This document shows, piece after piece, positions 10,892 to 23,100 of a DNA stretch of 64,000 bases. Under the pieces are notes generated by a model. It saw only the letters and a list, made by a program, of their open reading frames with translations. It was not told where the DNA came from and ran no database searches. The stretch comes from Auricularia sp. M13 (lineage: Eukaryota; Basidiomycota; Agaricomycetes; Auriculariales; Auriculariaceae): positions 2,232,001-2,296,000 of the forward strand of contig CM073196.1 in the NCBI GenBank assembly GCA_037042915.1, written 5' to 3'. Numbering within the stretch: position 1 is the stretch's first letter; each line of letters begins with the position of its first letter. Position numbers and translations under genes: made by a program.

Positions 10892-13447
10892 ATGGCATTG
10901 CCCCGCTACGTTGCGGGCACTGTGCCCGGTCAACTCGACATCTCGCAACCATCCAGAGTCTTGCAAACGCCACAGTCAACCTTGCTGTTTGCCGACTACG
11001 ATGGTCGCCCGCTCCCGCCACCGGCGCAAAGCCAGCTCGATAGCCTGTTCGCAACGCTCCATTCGCGTAGAATAGTCGTGGATGTCTCTCCGAACGGCGT
11101 CATCTGGCGCCATGTGCCCAGCGCACTGTTGAACGGGGCGCCCGACGAGGGCACCTGGCCGAGGCTCGTCAACTGCTGGGGCGCTGAAACGGTCAACATG
11201 ACGCGCGAACAATGGGAGATCCACAAGATAGATGACGGCTTTACCTGCATCGTCGACGCCGTCATGGCGCATATCTACCCCGCTGGCAGGGTTCCCGACT
11301 CCATTCTCGGCGTCGCCGGCACCCAAACCCCCATCTCGCCTCCAGCCACGGACTCTGACGCGAAGCAGCAGCCTAAGGCTGGCTCGAGTGCTCAACCATA
11401 CGTTGTTGAAGACTCGGACAGACCCTCAGCGAGCCCATCAACGCCGCGGCGTTCAGCCCCTCGTCCAGACCACGACGCTCGACCTAATCCCTACGCTGCC
11501 CGTGTAGAGACAGAGGCCGAGTCTGACGAAGAGTCTGAGGCTGCTGACGAGGGGGCATTTCAGCCGCCAGTTGACCCCAGTCCGGCCGCGACCTTTGCGG
11601 CCGCGCCATCCGAAGCTGCTGCGTCGCAGGCCCCTCCACGGCCCGCAAAGCGGAAAGCATCTGCGTCGCCTGACAAAGCCGATCTGCTTCGCGCCCGCTC
11701 CCCGCCTATCATCGTATTATCAAGTGACGACTCTGGCGCTGAAACGGAGACGCAGTCGCACACATCGAAAAACGCGCCGGGAACGCCTCGTCCTATCTAT
11801 CGTCGTGCAATCATCGACCCCGTAGGCGGGCCGTCTTTGCATAACGGTAATAAGCGACGCAAGCTCGACGCGGACTACTCGTTGCCATCGTTCAGGCATG
11901 CGTTCCCGATATACCTGTTTACGAATGGGCTACCGCATCTGGTGCAGGCTCGTCGCCTAAGCGAGCACGCCCTACAACCTCTGCTCCTCTCGGCGCTTCT
12001 TTCTCTCGTTGGCGGTCGCCTGCTCCGTCCGTTCGACCCGCCAAACCTCGTTACAAGTTTAACCTGCGACCGCGGACTGCACCGTCCGAGAGAGAAGAGG
12101 AGCATCCTGTAGAGAAACCCACCGCTCATCAACCAGAAGCCAGCTCATCAAAGCGCAGAGGTGAGCCTATGCAAGCTTGGCGACGAGTCCGTGCTAAATC
12201 GTAGCGTAGCTTCCGAATCTCCCGATATTCAGGAAATCCCAGACCCTGGACCAAGCATGAAACGGAAACGACATCGCACAGACGATCCGCGCCCGCCTCA
12301 GACCCCGAAATCAGCGGCAAGGCGTGAAAGAGCTGAGCGCAAGGCTGCGCGGGAAAAGATAAAGCGCGAAGCACGCCCGACAGCTTCGGTTTTCCCTTCG
12401 GACTTAGACCCATGGGCAGACCTATTCTCTCGTTTTGGCGCACATGCTTATATGGGACCGCAACCTACGCCTCTTTTCACGCCCGCCAGCTTCTATTACC
12501 CTTTTGCTGCTGCACCGCCTCCACAGCCGGGCCCCAGTGCATCTGGCTCAGCCGACCAGCAGCATGAGAGCTCTCCCGAAGTTGAAGAGGTCTTCGCTGA
12601 CGGCACGGATTCTTCGAGCGCAGACGAGCACACCGATATCGACGAAGAGCGTGCAGCGTTCATCGCCGAGGCGAAGCGAAAGCTGGCGGAACTCGAGCGT
12701 GATCGTCCTCTGTGGGAGGAAGCTGCGCGGAAACGCAAGCTGCAGGAACAGCGCGAAGCGGAGGAGAAGCACCGTCGCGATCAAGAGCGACGCCGTGCGG
12801 AGCGCCTTGCTGAGGAAGAGCGGAGAAAAGCCCAACGATGGGAATTTTACCAGAAACGGGAGAAGATGCGGAGAGATTACGAGCGCCAACAAGAAGAGGC
12901 CCGCGCGCGCGAACAGGCCAGGACCCAAGAGCGCTTCGAACGATACAAGAACACATATTCATCCTCGTATTGGGCGTACGGGTCCTTCGGGGGTACTAGC
13001 TATTACCCACCACCTCCTCACTCGCATGCCCATGCAAGGCGCCCCGCTGCAGCTTCCACTTCCACCTCCGTGTGGACCCCTGCGCTTGCCCTCGAACGTT
13101 ACAATACTCAATGCGCCACATTCGACAGCACGAAATTCTCGGAGGAGAAGAAACTTGCACTAGATGCAATTCCTTGGCCAGTTCTCGCACGCCCTCCTGT
13201 ATCCGTCAACCTTGTCGACTGGGACACCGTCGGGGAGTTCTTCAAGACGGTCAGGTTGACCATGTCGAAGGCCGACTTCGCGGCTCTTGTCGACAAGTCG
13301 CACAAGCGGTGGCATCCTGATCGCTGGCGAAGTCGGACAGGTGCATTCCGCTTCATTGCCGGGACCCAGGCGCAACAGGAGGAGGTCGAGAAGAAGGTCA
13401 ACATGGTGTCGCAGGTCCTTACCCCATTGTGGCAGGAGACACGTTGA
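10892..13447 (+). CDS. Uncharacterised basidiomycete protein with C-terminal J-like HPD segment
   Basis: Three exons: 10892-11846, 11948-12160 and 12210-13447. The first intron removes a frame change, and the second has a GTGAGC donor. The N-terminal region (about 130 residues, LFADYDGRPLPPPAQSQLD, NMTREQWEIHKIDDGFTC) is globular and unrecognised. Next comes a long Pro/Ser/Ala low-complexity region with acidic SDEESEAADE, basic nuclear-type clusters (NKRRK is lost if the first intron is spliced) and a charged Glu/Arg coiled coil (12700-12950). The C-terminus has HKRWHPDRWRSRTG with an HPD tripeptide, then KVNMVSQVLTPLWQE. The same layout closes NF-kappa-B inhibitor-like 1 (NFKBIL1) proteins. 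Function unknown; nuclear location is likely but inferred. Confidence 0.75.
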
Positions 13448-13764
13448 ATCTCAGTATAGATGTTTGTTCTAGGTGTGTAGCATATAGTAATGGCCTTCTA
13501 CTCATACTGTGCTGTATGAACGTATGTATGCAGCAATGCAAATATGTATGCACGTTGATTTGCATCAATGCGTGCAAATTATGTACGCAAAGGAACAGAC
13601 GGATCCCTGATCGATCCGCATGTGTTTTGTTTGCCGAGGGGTATATGAAGCGTCGGAGGTGAATTTGCACGGCAACGTTGGTCTCCTTTCCGTCCCGCGT
13701 CGTTGTACAGTCCCTCTCGCTCTCTCCCCCCGTCGTCCACAAGACACTCCAGCCATCAAGCAAA
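13448..13764. other. Intergenic with repeated ATGCAAAT-type octamers
   Basis: No gene seen. It contains the 3' flank of the upstream gene and the promoter of the GPI-protein gene. Bases 13536-13543 read ATGCAAAT, and 13558-13579 form an inverted pair, ATTTGCA and TGCAAAT, around an 8-base centre. The last 80 bases before the ATG are pyrimidine-rich (CTCTCGCTCTC), typical of a strongly expressed fungal promoter. Confidence 0.5.
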
Positions 13765-14726
13765 ATGTTCGCCACACTCGCCACCTGTGCCCTCGCTCTC
13801 GCGTCAGTCATTCCTTCTGTTCTTGGTGCGTGCTTGGTTGCCTGTGCTCTAGCGCTCGCCCTGACAGTGGCTACGGCGTCTCCTATAGGCAACATCACCA
13901 TTTCAGGCCCCTCCGACAAAGCCTACTGGATCCAGTTCACCGAGGTAAGCGCTCGTCCATAACGCGGCTTCCTTCTGCGTTGGTTCGGTGTCGCTGGCGG
14001 TCGCGTGCTGATACGCCTTTTACCCTCGCTCAGAACAACATCACCTGGAGGTAGCAAAATCAGCCCTGGCTACATAGAGTGCGCTCACTGGCGTCGCAGC
14101 TACAAGTCGGGTGACCCGTCGCCCATCTCGTGAGTCTGTTCCTGCATTACTCTCTCACGACGCTGATGCCCTTCAGCATTATCGTCACCAACAGCGAGCA
14201 GACCCTACTCAATGGAGGCTTTTCCGTACGTCCGACATTCATGTTCTTTCATCCGCACAGTGGACTGAATGGCGTGCTTGTTGCAGATCGCCGAGTACCT
14301 CGATACCTCGACACTTCAGTTCACTGTCACCAATGTCACTCTTGTCCAGGGCAACGGGTACGCGACCATTCGGTGCACCCGTATCACCCTGACGCCGTGC
14401 ATTGTCTAGATACATCGTGAACTTCGTGAACCCGACAAATGCGTCGGAAGTCTATGCGTCTAGCAAGCCTTTTGAGGTCAAGCCTGAAGGCAGTACGTGG
14501 AACTCTCGCACCGTTCCAAACCACACCTAACGTTTCCAATTTAGCCACTCCGGCTAACCTCGTTTCCGATGACATCCTCGGCAGTGCCAGCGCCAGCAAC
14601 ACTGCAACGCAGACCGCAGACGTCGGCAACCCGCAGGGCACCGCTCCTCCGGACAACGGTGCGAGGGCGCTTGCGATGTCGTCCGCCGTCCTCCTGGCCA
14701 GCTCGTTTGCCGTGCTCCTCGTCTGA
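13765..14726 (+). CDS. Kre9/Knh1-like GPI-anchored cell-wall protein
   Basis: A small secreted Ser/Thr-rich protein of the Kre9/Knh1 N-terminal family, linked to beta-1,6-glucan assembly in yeast. Eight exons splice in frame: 13765-13825, 13889-13944, 14034-14050 (only 17 bases), 14100-14129, 14177-14225, 14287-14357, 14410-14492 and 14545-14726. Signal peptide MFATLATCALALASVIPSVL, then NITISGPSDKAYWIQ, NNITWSYKSGDPSPIS, IAEYLDTSTLQFTVTNVTL and YIVNFVNPTNASEVYASSKP, which match the family's single immunoglobulin-like fold. The C-terminus ends with small residues and a hydrophobic tail (AMSSAVLLASSFAVLLV), a GPI attachment signal. N-glycosylation sequons (NIT, NVT, NAS) are present. Confidence 0.85.
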
Positions 14727-15008
14727 AGTCGCGGGGAGCGTGAATATGTGTCAATGGTGTTCATTTGACGACGTCTACTCGGTCCCTCTTGACCTCGTTA
14801 TCGTGTTGTGTCACTTGTTACTTTGGTATTTCAAGTTGTTGAATTGCAGGGTATCGGTGTTAAATTGCTATGACCGTCCTTCGGCCTTGTGAGGGTTCCG
14901 TTCATATCCCGGTGCAGATGACGATTTCCGCATTCGCGGGTATGACCATGACGCGCTCTTTCTCGCGCACTCTCATCACTCTACCGCTCGCTCATTCCTG
15001 CGTCGACA

Positions 15009-17298
15009 ATGCCACGCAAGTCTGACCCGTTTTTGCTGTTGCACCGCGTATCTCACGCTCTTCCTTTCCCCAGCACCCAGCGAGCGAACACAGCTCCTCC
15101 CGAATCACAACAATGGGCACCAGCCGCCTCAGACATTCGCTGGTCGTGTCCGCGCAGTGCTGAGCCCCGAACACGGTCCTACATGGGCTGAATCCATTCG
15201 TTTCTTCTTCTTGGGCACCTACTTCAACGTATTCCTCGTATTCGTGCCTCTGAGCTTCATCTCCCACCACCTCAACTGGGATGCCGGCCTGCGCTTTGCC
15301 TTCAGCTTCCTTGCTATCCTCCCACTGGCCAAGGTGTGTCTCTGTTGCTTTTTATAATTGGCTCGCGTCGCTAAACTCTGCAATGCATAGCTACTCGGCG
15401 AGGCCACCGACCAGGTGATGCCCGCGAAGACGCCGGAGATCGTCTTCTAACGGAGCCTCAGCTCAGCGCAGAGCTAGGAGACACCCTGGCAGGCTTGTTG
15501 AATGCCTCGTTTGGAAATGCGGTACGAATGCGTCCGCAGTGCTCGCAATCCAGCCTCATCCTATTTAGGTCGAAATCATCGTCGGTATCGCAGCCCTTCT
15601 TCAAGGTATGCAGTTTCCACTAATCATTCCCTGCTTTTCCAATATCCCTTCCTAATACCAGGTGAACTGCGCATTGTCCAGACTTCCGTGAGTTAGCAAT
15701 GCTTCACTTGCACTGCCTAGGTTTCTCACGAATGGCCAAGATGCTTGGCTCGATCTTGTCGAACCTGCTTTTGGTTCTGGGCTGCTCGTTCCTTGCAGGC
15801 GGTCTTTACTACAAGGAATCGACGTTCCAAATGACGGCGGCTCAAGCGTAAGCGTGTTTATATGCTTCCGTTGAACGTGTTTGACGCTCCTGCAGCTCCT
15901 CATCTGTGCGTTGAACGCTGGTTTGGTAGATGATTCTACTAATTATCCTTTCAGCTCATGACGCTCTCCGTGATCAGTGCGTCGCGTTCCCTCATCCTTC
16001 CAATCCGTATCTGACCGTTACCGTCAGCTCTGGTCATACCCGCTGCATATCACTCCGCCAAGGCCTACGAAAAGGAACCATTCAACAATGGCACTTCTCC
16101 TCTTCTTGCACCGCCCAACCCGGATGACCGCTCCCTCACAGGTCTTCTGACTATCTCCCGTGGCACTGCCATCCTCTTGTTGCTCATGTATATCGCATAC
16201 CTATTCTTCCAGGTCCGTACCGCAATCTTCATCATGACTTGTTTATCGTGCTAATATATGGCTCCTTTAGCTTAAGACGCACGCGTACTTGTTTGTAGCG
16301 CCCGCGGTGGAAGGTGATGAGGACGCCGAGGAGGAGGGACCGCAGATGAACCTTCCGTCAGCAGGCCTCGCGTATGTTCTTTCACATTCATTTTGACTTC
16401 GAGTTAATGTTTGTTCCAGGCTCCTCAGTGTTACTCTCATCACGTCCTTCTGTGCAGACTATCGTACGTAGTTACACCACAATCCTGAGCGAACAACTAA
16501 GCTCCGTAGTCGTCGCGTCCATTGAGGAAACGGCTGAGCGCTACCAGTGAGGCCCACAGGCACTCACAATAATCCAAAAATTAATACTGTCCTTTAGCAT
16601 CCCAAAGCCATTCATTGGTTTGATTCTCATTCCTATCGTGGTGCGTAACTGCAAGCCTATTTGTGCCTTCACCTCTGAAATCTGGTAGGCAAATGCGGCG
16701 GAGCATGTCACTTCTATTTGGATGGCGGCCAAAAATAAGGTAACTGCGAGCATTGAAAACTTGGCTGAAATTGACAGAGCGCAGATGGAATTGACTATCG
16801 GTATCTGCGTGGGCAGCTCTATCGTAAGGTGCACCATTGGACACAGATATGCATACCTAACGGATAATTTCCAAAGCAAATCGCGACGTTTGTCGTACCG
16901 CTGCTGGTGATCGTGGGATGGATTTCTGGCCACGAGCTGACGCTTTTCTTTGCCAATTTCGAGGCAAGTCTTGGTTATCCTCCATGCTGTTCTTCGTCTA
17001 ACCACTTTCACAGACAATCACCGTCTTCGTGTCTGTCATGCTCGTAAATCTCCTCATCCAGGACGGCAAGAGCAACTACATGGAGGTACGCACAGTCTGA
17101 CCTTCGATTACACGTTTGAATGCTGAATGCAACCGACAGGGCCTGATGTTCGTCATTAGCGTGCGTTCAGAGGTGTAAATGCTCACCATTTCCACAGGCT
17201 GATCACTCTATACATCGTCATTGCTGTTGCCTGTGAGTCCATCTGTCAGGAAACGAAGTATGTGCATTGACTTTCATGTGCCAGTCTGGGTATCGTAA
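15009..17298 (+). CDS. VCX1: Vacuolar Ca2+/H+ exchanger
   Basis: Ca2+/H+ antiporter of the CAX family, moving cytosolic calcium into the vacuole. An 11-base first coding exon (ATG at 15009) splices to a frame reading ERTQLLPNHNNG. Two antiporter repeats are clear: GLLNASFGNAVEIIVGIAAL with SMLGSILSNLLLVLGCSF, and ANAAEHVTSIWMAAKNK with MELTIGICVGSSIQIATFV. Both carry the acidic residue in the G/N-x-x-E-x-x-x-S pattern. An acidic loop (GDEDAEEEGPQ) separates the halves, as in yeast Vcx1. Roughly a dozen short introns cut the gene. The last exon ends FWVS at 17296-17298. About 10-11 membrane spans are expected. Confidence 0.92.
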
Positions 17299-17583
17299 CC
17301 ATGTCAAAATTTGGAGAAATACAAAGACGCCTTGCGTTGGTCGTTAGTGGTGTTGCGTCTATTGACCAGTCCCGGTGCTCGTCTGTTGTCTACTATATCT
17401 ACAATCTATAAAAACACTCGTCTCTATTTTGACGCATTAAAGATAAGTACTAGTACATGTGCAAAAAAAAAGCAATGCAGATCAAGCAGCGACAGAAACC
17501 GTTTGCAGCTGCTCAAACTTGCTGCGTGCAGCTATAATGTTCATACATATCGCATCGGTCTCTGCGATGTGAATCAGCAGGAT

Positions 17584-18708
17584 TCAGAAACATGAAGGGA
17601 TGTGCGAACCTATCTCTTCGTCGTGGACGACAACCAGGACATACGTGTTCCTGGTCAGCTCCTCGAGTACAGCGGTGAAGGTTGGAGTTTGCATCACGGT
17701 TGCAGCGAATTGTCGATTACTCCGTGAACAGGACAACTTGAAGGCTTTTACGAGCTCAGATGTCCGCTCGTAGCGCGTGGGATCGAGCGAGTTAGCGGTC
17801 GAATTATGATCGTTGTCTGGAGTAGCAGACGTGGGTGATTGCACTCTGTTTGTTCTTGCTAGGAGCTCGGAGGTGGTGACTGTGGACGTTGCACTGGTCG
17901 CAATGACGAGGAAGGTCGTACGCTCGAACAATACGACTTCGGTCGCCCCGCAGGCTTCCGCGAACGTTGTAAGGTGCTTTGCCAGGATAGCAGCGTTTGG
18001 GATGAGTGTGTGTACGATCCGAGACCAAGCCTAGTGCTGTCAGTGAAATAACTTGCGGATGAAAGTTATTGACCTTGTATAAGCTTTCGTCCCAGATAGA
18101 CGTGCCGAACGCGGTGACGACGGTGCCGTCCGATTCGCGTTCCAAGTCCTTGACTCGTCGCTCGAAGACGTCCTGTCTGTTCTTGCGTACGAGGTCCATC
18201 TTGTGCATAAGAACGAAGATCTTCGCTTCTGGGCTGTACTTCGCTAACGCAGTGAGACAAGCACGGTAGTACGACACGTCGCGTTCCCGCTCCTTGTCCT
18301 TCTCAGCGCTGGCGCCGAGGACTGCTGCAGGGTCGACCTCGAACACGTAGATGAGCACCGCGACGTGCTGGAAGATGGTGGATTGTTGCGAGGATATGTA
18401 AGAATCCATGAAAGACTCCTGGCCACCGCAGTCCCAGAGATTCAGGATGAGGTCTCCGAGAAAACGGACGTGATTCTGCTCGACATCGTTCGTTGCGCCC
18501 AGACGTGATGTAAGCGAGGCCGGATTATTCGAACTGTCGGAAATCGCGCGCGCGCGTGAGGATGGCATGAGCCTGAGGGCAGCCAAAGGGCGCACAAGAT
18601 GACTGAGCGCATCGACGTCTTGCCACTGCCGCTCTTGCCCATCAAGAGAACCTACAGCAAGATTGAGCTTACTAGGGCTACCTAGAGGCAACTGACCTTC
18701 TTCCTCAT
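17584..18708 (-). CDS. GTR1: Ras-related GTP-binding protein Gtr1 (RagA/B type)
   Basis: Small GTPase of the Rag heterodimer that passes amino-acid signals to TORC1 at the vacuole. A 12-base first exon (MRKK at 18708) is followed by VLLMGKSGSGKTSMRSVIF (P-loop), SRLGATNDVEQNHVRFLG (switch I), LNLWDCGGQESFMDSY (switch II) and LMHKMDLVRK (guanine specificity). The intron after SVIF uses the AG at the end of TTCCGACAG, which restores NNPASLTSRLGAT. After LYK an intron leads to AWSRIVHTLIPNAAILAKHL and the roadblock-like C-terminal half, ending near 17584. Overall length and order match RagA/Gtr1. Confidence 0.92.
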
Positions 18709-19010
18709 ATTGCCGAGTCTATTGCTCTTGCTGTTGGGTCCTGCTGCAAGCGCTGTGGCGCTGGAAGCCTCACTAGGACTCGGACTCGGACGGACGGCCA
18801 CTTGGCAAATCCCGGTTGAGCAACAGCTTGAACTCGCCGTCTTTCAGCTTTCGCGAGTGATTTTGCAATGTGAGAGACTCAGGTACGTTTGACACGTTCG
18901 AAGATTCATGGATTATCTCAGCGAGTTCGCGCAAGGAATCTCGCTTGCGCTTTGCTGGATTCGCTCACACAATCATTCTACTACATGAGCATCCTACTCT
19001 CTAGCCCCAC
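18709..19010. other. Spacer between two minus-strand genes
   Basis: Promoter region of GTR1 and 3' flank of the histidine phosphatase gene. Small open frames occur at 18710-18892 and 18889-19134 on the plus strand, without coding character. Confidence 0.4.
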
Positions 19011-20011
19011 TCATTCTAAGAGATCGGCGTTCTCCCGCAGCACCGGGCGCTCCAGATGCGAGATGTCCCCGACTTTGACCAGTACGCCTGACCCGTCTGC
19101 GCGTACGTCGACTATGCTGATGCTTACATTGTGAATCCGTCTATGCGTGCTGTTGTAGTCTTCCCCCGGTCCTCTCGTATACCCCAGCTCGTTGAGAAGT
19201 GCAAGAAGAAGGAAAGCAATGGCGGCACCATGGCTGACGACTAGGATGTTGACGGGTTCAGCGCCTTGCTCTTTGCCGGTTATGCTCGAAACCGCATAGG
19301 GCACAAGAACCGTAGTCCACCAATTAACGAGGCGTTCCCGAAATTTGTCAGCATGCTCAACGGATGCTGGAAGTGGCTGTATGTTGCAAAGAGGTTAGTG
19401 TCTGCATCTTAATTAAGACCGAATGCGCTGACCCTGTTGAGTTCGCCGTGAGAGCGCCAGACTGTTCCCTAAACCCACACCATTGACCATTGCAGCTGTA
19501 TCTTTTCCCATATGCTTCTGACTCACTTGCAGGTCTCCCATATGCTATTGGGAGCCGTTTTAGATGCAGCATAGGATCGGATGAAAGTAACATTACCCGC
19601 TCCCGCAAAGCTTCAGAGGCATGCAGTTGTACACCGTCTTGTTTCTCGAGTATCACACGCGCCGTCTGAGGGGAAGTTACCAGCTTGCGCAAGCGTGGAT
19701 GATACTGGAGCGCGATAAAACTTACGTCTACGGTTCTCTTGCTATCACTTGAGTACGCTATCGTGAAGGGCACAGTCTGCAAGCGATCTCGTGCTGATCG
19801 CGCCTGCTCCAAGCCTTTTTCATTCAGCTGCACGCCCGCCCTTCGTGAGCGACAAGATACAGCCACTTCGGGAGACGAACAAGCGTATCCAGCTGTCCTT
19901 GGATGATATGCTGAGGGTCATAAGCGATAAGTCCAAGCATGCATACTCGCAACTAACAGCCACGTTTTCATTGGTTTCTCCATGACGGACAAGATAGATT
20001 CTGGCGGTCAT
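19011..20011 (-). CDS. Histidine phosphatase superfamily (phosphoglycerate mutase-like)
   Basis: Starts at 20011 with MTARIYLVRHGETNENVA, where RHGE is the catalytic phosphohistidine motif. After a short intron come HIIQGQLDTL and, after a second intron, LNEKGLEQARSARDRLQ. The order matches the R-H-G ... G-x-x-D-x-x-L ... L-G/N-x-x-G pattern of the TIGAR/Det1-like branch. VPFTIAYSSDSKRTVD follows. The second active-site histidine is in NILVVSHGAAIAFLLLALL. The last segment, SISIVDVRADGSGVLVKVGD, ends at 19011. About 250-290 residues. The substrate is unknown; fungal members act on sugar phosphates or regulate trafficking. It lies between GTR1 and DOA1 on the same strand. Confidence 0.85.
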
Positions 20012-20180
20012 GAAAGGAGGTGGACGATGAATCGCGTGCCGCCGAATCCCGAACTGAGCTCGGGACAATGACTCGCGCTGGCTAATGGCACCGACGTCGC
20101 GTAAGGCATCTAGATCCACTGCACAAGCACGATATCTCTATTTTACAGTCATTGAGTCAGATCTGGACCGGTACACGCTG

Positions 20181-23100
20181 CTAGAGTAAGGAACGAATCT
20201 CCCGTTCGATATCCTTGATCCGCGCTTCCTGGAATCTTGACGCAAGCTGAGAACCACTCGCAACCAGACTGCGAAGTTGGGCCTGCTCGCCGCTTTTCTT
20301 CGCCGCGACAACCTGCACACAAGATCAACGACCTGCCATGCGAGGCACCATATATCATATACCAAGTTTCCCAGACCAACGAGTGCGCGATACGCAGCTT
20401 CACTGTCAGCGTCCTCGTTTTGCAGTACCTGCGAAACATGAAGAGCAGCACATGGCACAAATACACACTGACCTTTGCAAGAAGCTCCGCAAGGAGTACG
20501 GTCGACGTTTGTGCGTTACCATTCACGGCAAGACAAGACAAGCTTACAATAGGCCTAAGTATGCAAAAGGCGCGCGCAGGAAAGTGCACGTACTTGAATG
20601 CCGTCGTCGCAAGAGCTACTCGATGGGCCTTGTTCAGAACGGAGTAAGGGATTCTGATCAGTTCCTGCAGGACCTAGGTAGATCGCAATCAGCTCAACGC
20701 CGCAGGGAAACACTTCTGCAATATGAGTATCACCTCAGGGACCCAGGCCGCACTATTAGCATATTGGGACGCATTCGTGATGGCACGTAGTACGAGCAGG
20801 ACATTCGTCTCCCGCTGCTTGGATAATGGTGCCGACCATTCATGATTCCATTCGGCGCTCGTCAACAAGGCCCGGAAGAAAGCAAGGGCCTCTCCTTCTC
20901 CGGCGTACGCGCCTGGAGAGAACGCACAAATTAAACGAGCAAGGTCGATCACTGGATGCAAGTTTTGAGCAAATAGGCTACGCAGCGAACGAATAGCTAC
21001 CTGGGAAGCGACGAGAGACATCCCAGCGCTCCAAGATACTGATAAGAAGCTGTACTTCAGTATTGTCCAGTTGCTGCTGCTTAGTTGGGTCAAATTTGGG
21101 ATCCCTAGCCGCCTCGGTGAGAAAGGTAAATATCTCGTCCAGAGACGACAATTCCACGGGAGCTAGTGACTGGGCTGCGGTAGACTACTGAGCGTCAGGA
21201 TCGGTCGCTTCCAGGTTCGAGTATGCACAAACTATTTCAGCGGCTATAGCGTCGTTGATTTGAAGCAACTTGGCGCGCATTGCTCCGAGGTTCGCCTGCT
21301 TGAGGGAAATCGGTGTGGTCTAATGTGTCAATTCATCAATATGGGATTATTATGGGTCATTAAAAGCGACTTGCCACGGGCAAGATTCGAGATGGAGGAG
21401 GTGCAGCAGCAGCGGGCGAGGATGATGTCCTATAACTCGATGCGCCAGTAAATGGGTCAAGCAAGGGACCTTGGGCGGCGCCGCCCGCGGCACCTTGTGC
21501 AGATCCCGCACGGTAACTCGATGCCCCTGCCAGATGATTAGGAACTATGGTGCGCACTTGTGATGCACGCACCAGTATATGGATCCAAGTACTGGCTATT
21601 GGTACCTAAGCTCACGCCGGCCGTATTCTTCTCGATGAATCGCACTACTTCATCAATGTAAGACAATGGCAGTTCGTTATCCTGTAGGAACTTCTGTGCC
21701 GCGGAGAACGGATTTTCTGAACAAAGTTGAGTGCCCAGCCAATATGGATGTTTGAACGAACCTGTAACGTTGTAGGGTAGCTTTAACGGAGGAACGCCAT
21801 CCTGAATGTCGACGTCGAAAACGTAATCGTATTCTCGACCGTTATAAATCTGGCGACGACCTTGACCAACGGCATCCACAACGTCGCCGATCTTTTGCCA
21901 GCTTCCCAAAGAAGACGACCACTGCGTCAAGCGTAAGAGCACAGCATGAGGATTCTAAACCACCGACCTGGTAAACCTCGACGTTATCGCCGTTGCGAAT
22001 CATCAGGTTCTGTCCGTCTTTGCGACCTAATAACGGTGAGGACCCCGACACACTGTACTAAGAAAAAAATGCATCACCTTGTCGGCCAAGCGCCTCCAGA
22101 CCAGGAAGGTCGCTTTTCTTGACATCCCCCACCTGCTGCCTGTGAAAATCTCAACATTTTGTAATACGGCGAGCAATGAACAGCGAACGCTGGAACAGCT
22201 TGACGGGCGACCTCATCGTCGTAGGCCTTTATAGTAGCCTCGTCCGCCCAGCGCTCGGATGCTTCGCTAAATATTCTGACAACACCGTCGCTGCTTCCAG
22301 TGACGATATCGCCATTTGGCATAGCTGCGACGGACCACACGGATATCGCTGGATGGACGATTGTCTGTGCAACCTCGCCGGCTTTGCCAACTGTGAGCGG
22401 GAAACGCGCAATTTCTGTTGCACACGCACATTTCCAGATACGGGCCGACCTATCCTCTCCCGCAGAGACCAAATCTCCAGACGGCAGAACCGTCAATGAA
22501 TACACGAAGGACGAATGGCCGGAGAGGTTATAAACAATGTCGCCTCCAAGCGTCCAGACATTGATTTCGCTACGGGCATCCACTGATAAGTACGCATTAC
22601 GACTTGGATGGCGAGGAGACGAACCTATCATTAGAGCAGGACGCGAAACCTATGTCCGGAATGCGAGCCAGACCACGGACGACGTCTTTGTGTCCAGTGA
22701 AGGTGCGCAGGACTTTGTTCTGCTGCCAGAGTTTTATCGTCTTGTCAGCAGAACCTGGAGAAGAGTAAGGGCGATCCTGCAAGCGATGCAGGAGAAGTAA
22801 GACGCGCCCGTGAGAAATTGATCGCCCTCGATTGCCAGCACCGTCCAAACAGCATGCTCGTGGCCTTTGAGCTCGTACAACGGTTGGAAATGTTGCCATA
22901 CACGCGCAGTCCTTGCATAGAGTCAGATAGGAGACTTTGTAGAGCGATGGCACGCACCGATCCCATGAGCCCGAGATGATTGTGCCATCTGGACGCGCGT
23001 CGAGCGCGCACACGTTCTCGGAATGCCCGACCAGCGAGTAAATAGGCTCGTCTTTCGCGTCATCCGCAAGCGAGAACACGTTGATGACTGTGTCCTGGCC

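Noticed and set aside
18555-18620. A 23-base intron in GTR1 ending at CCCTCAG
   Set aside because: Too short for fungal splicing; using the later AG gives a normal-length intron and restores the conserved switch I sequence.
21181-21260. A GGTTCGAG box resembling a tRNA T-loop
   Set aside because: No matching acceptor stem or A box; it lies inside the DOA1 PUL-domain exons.
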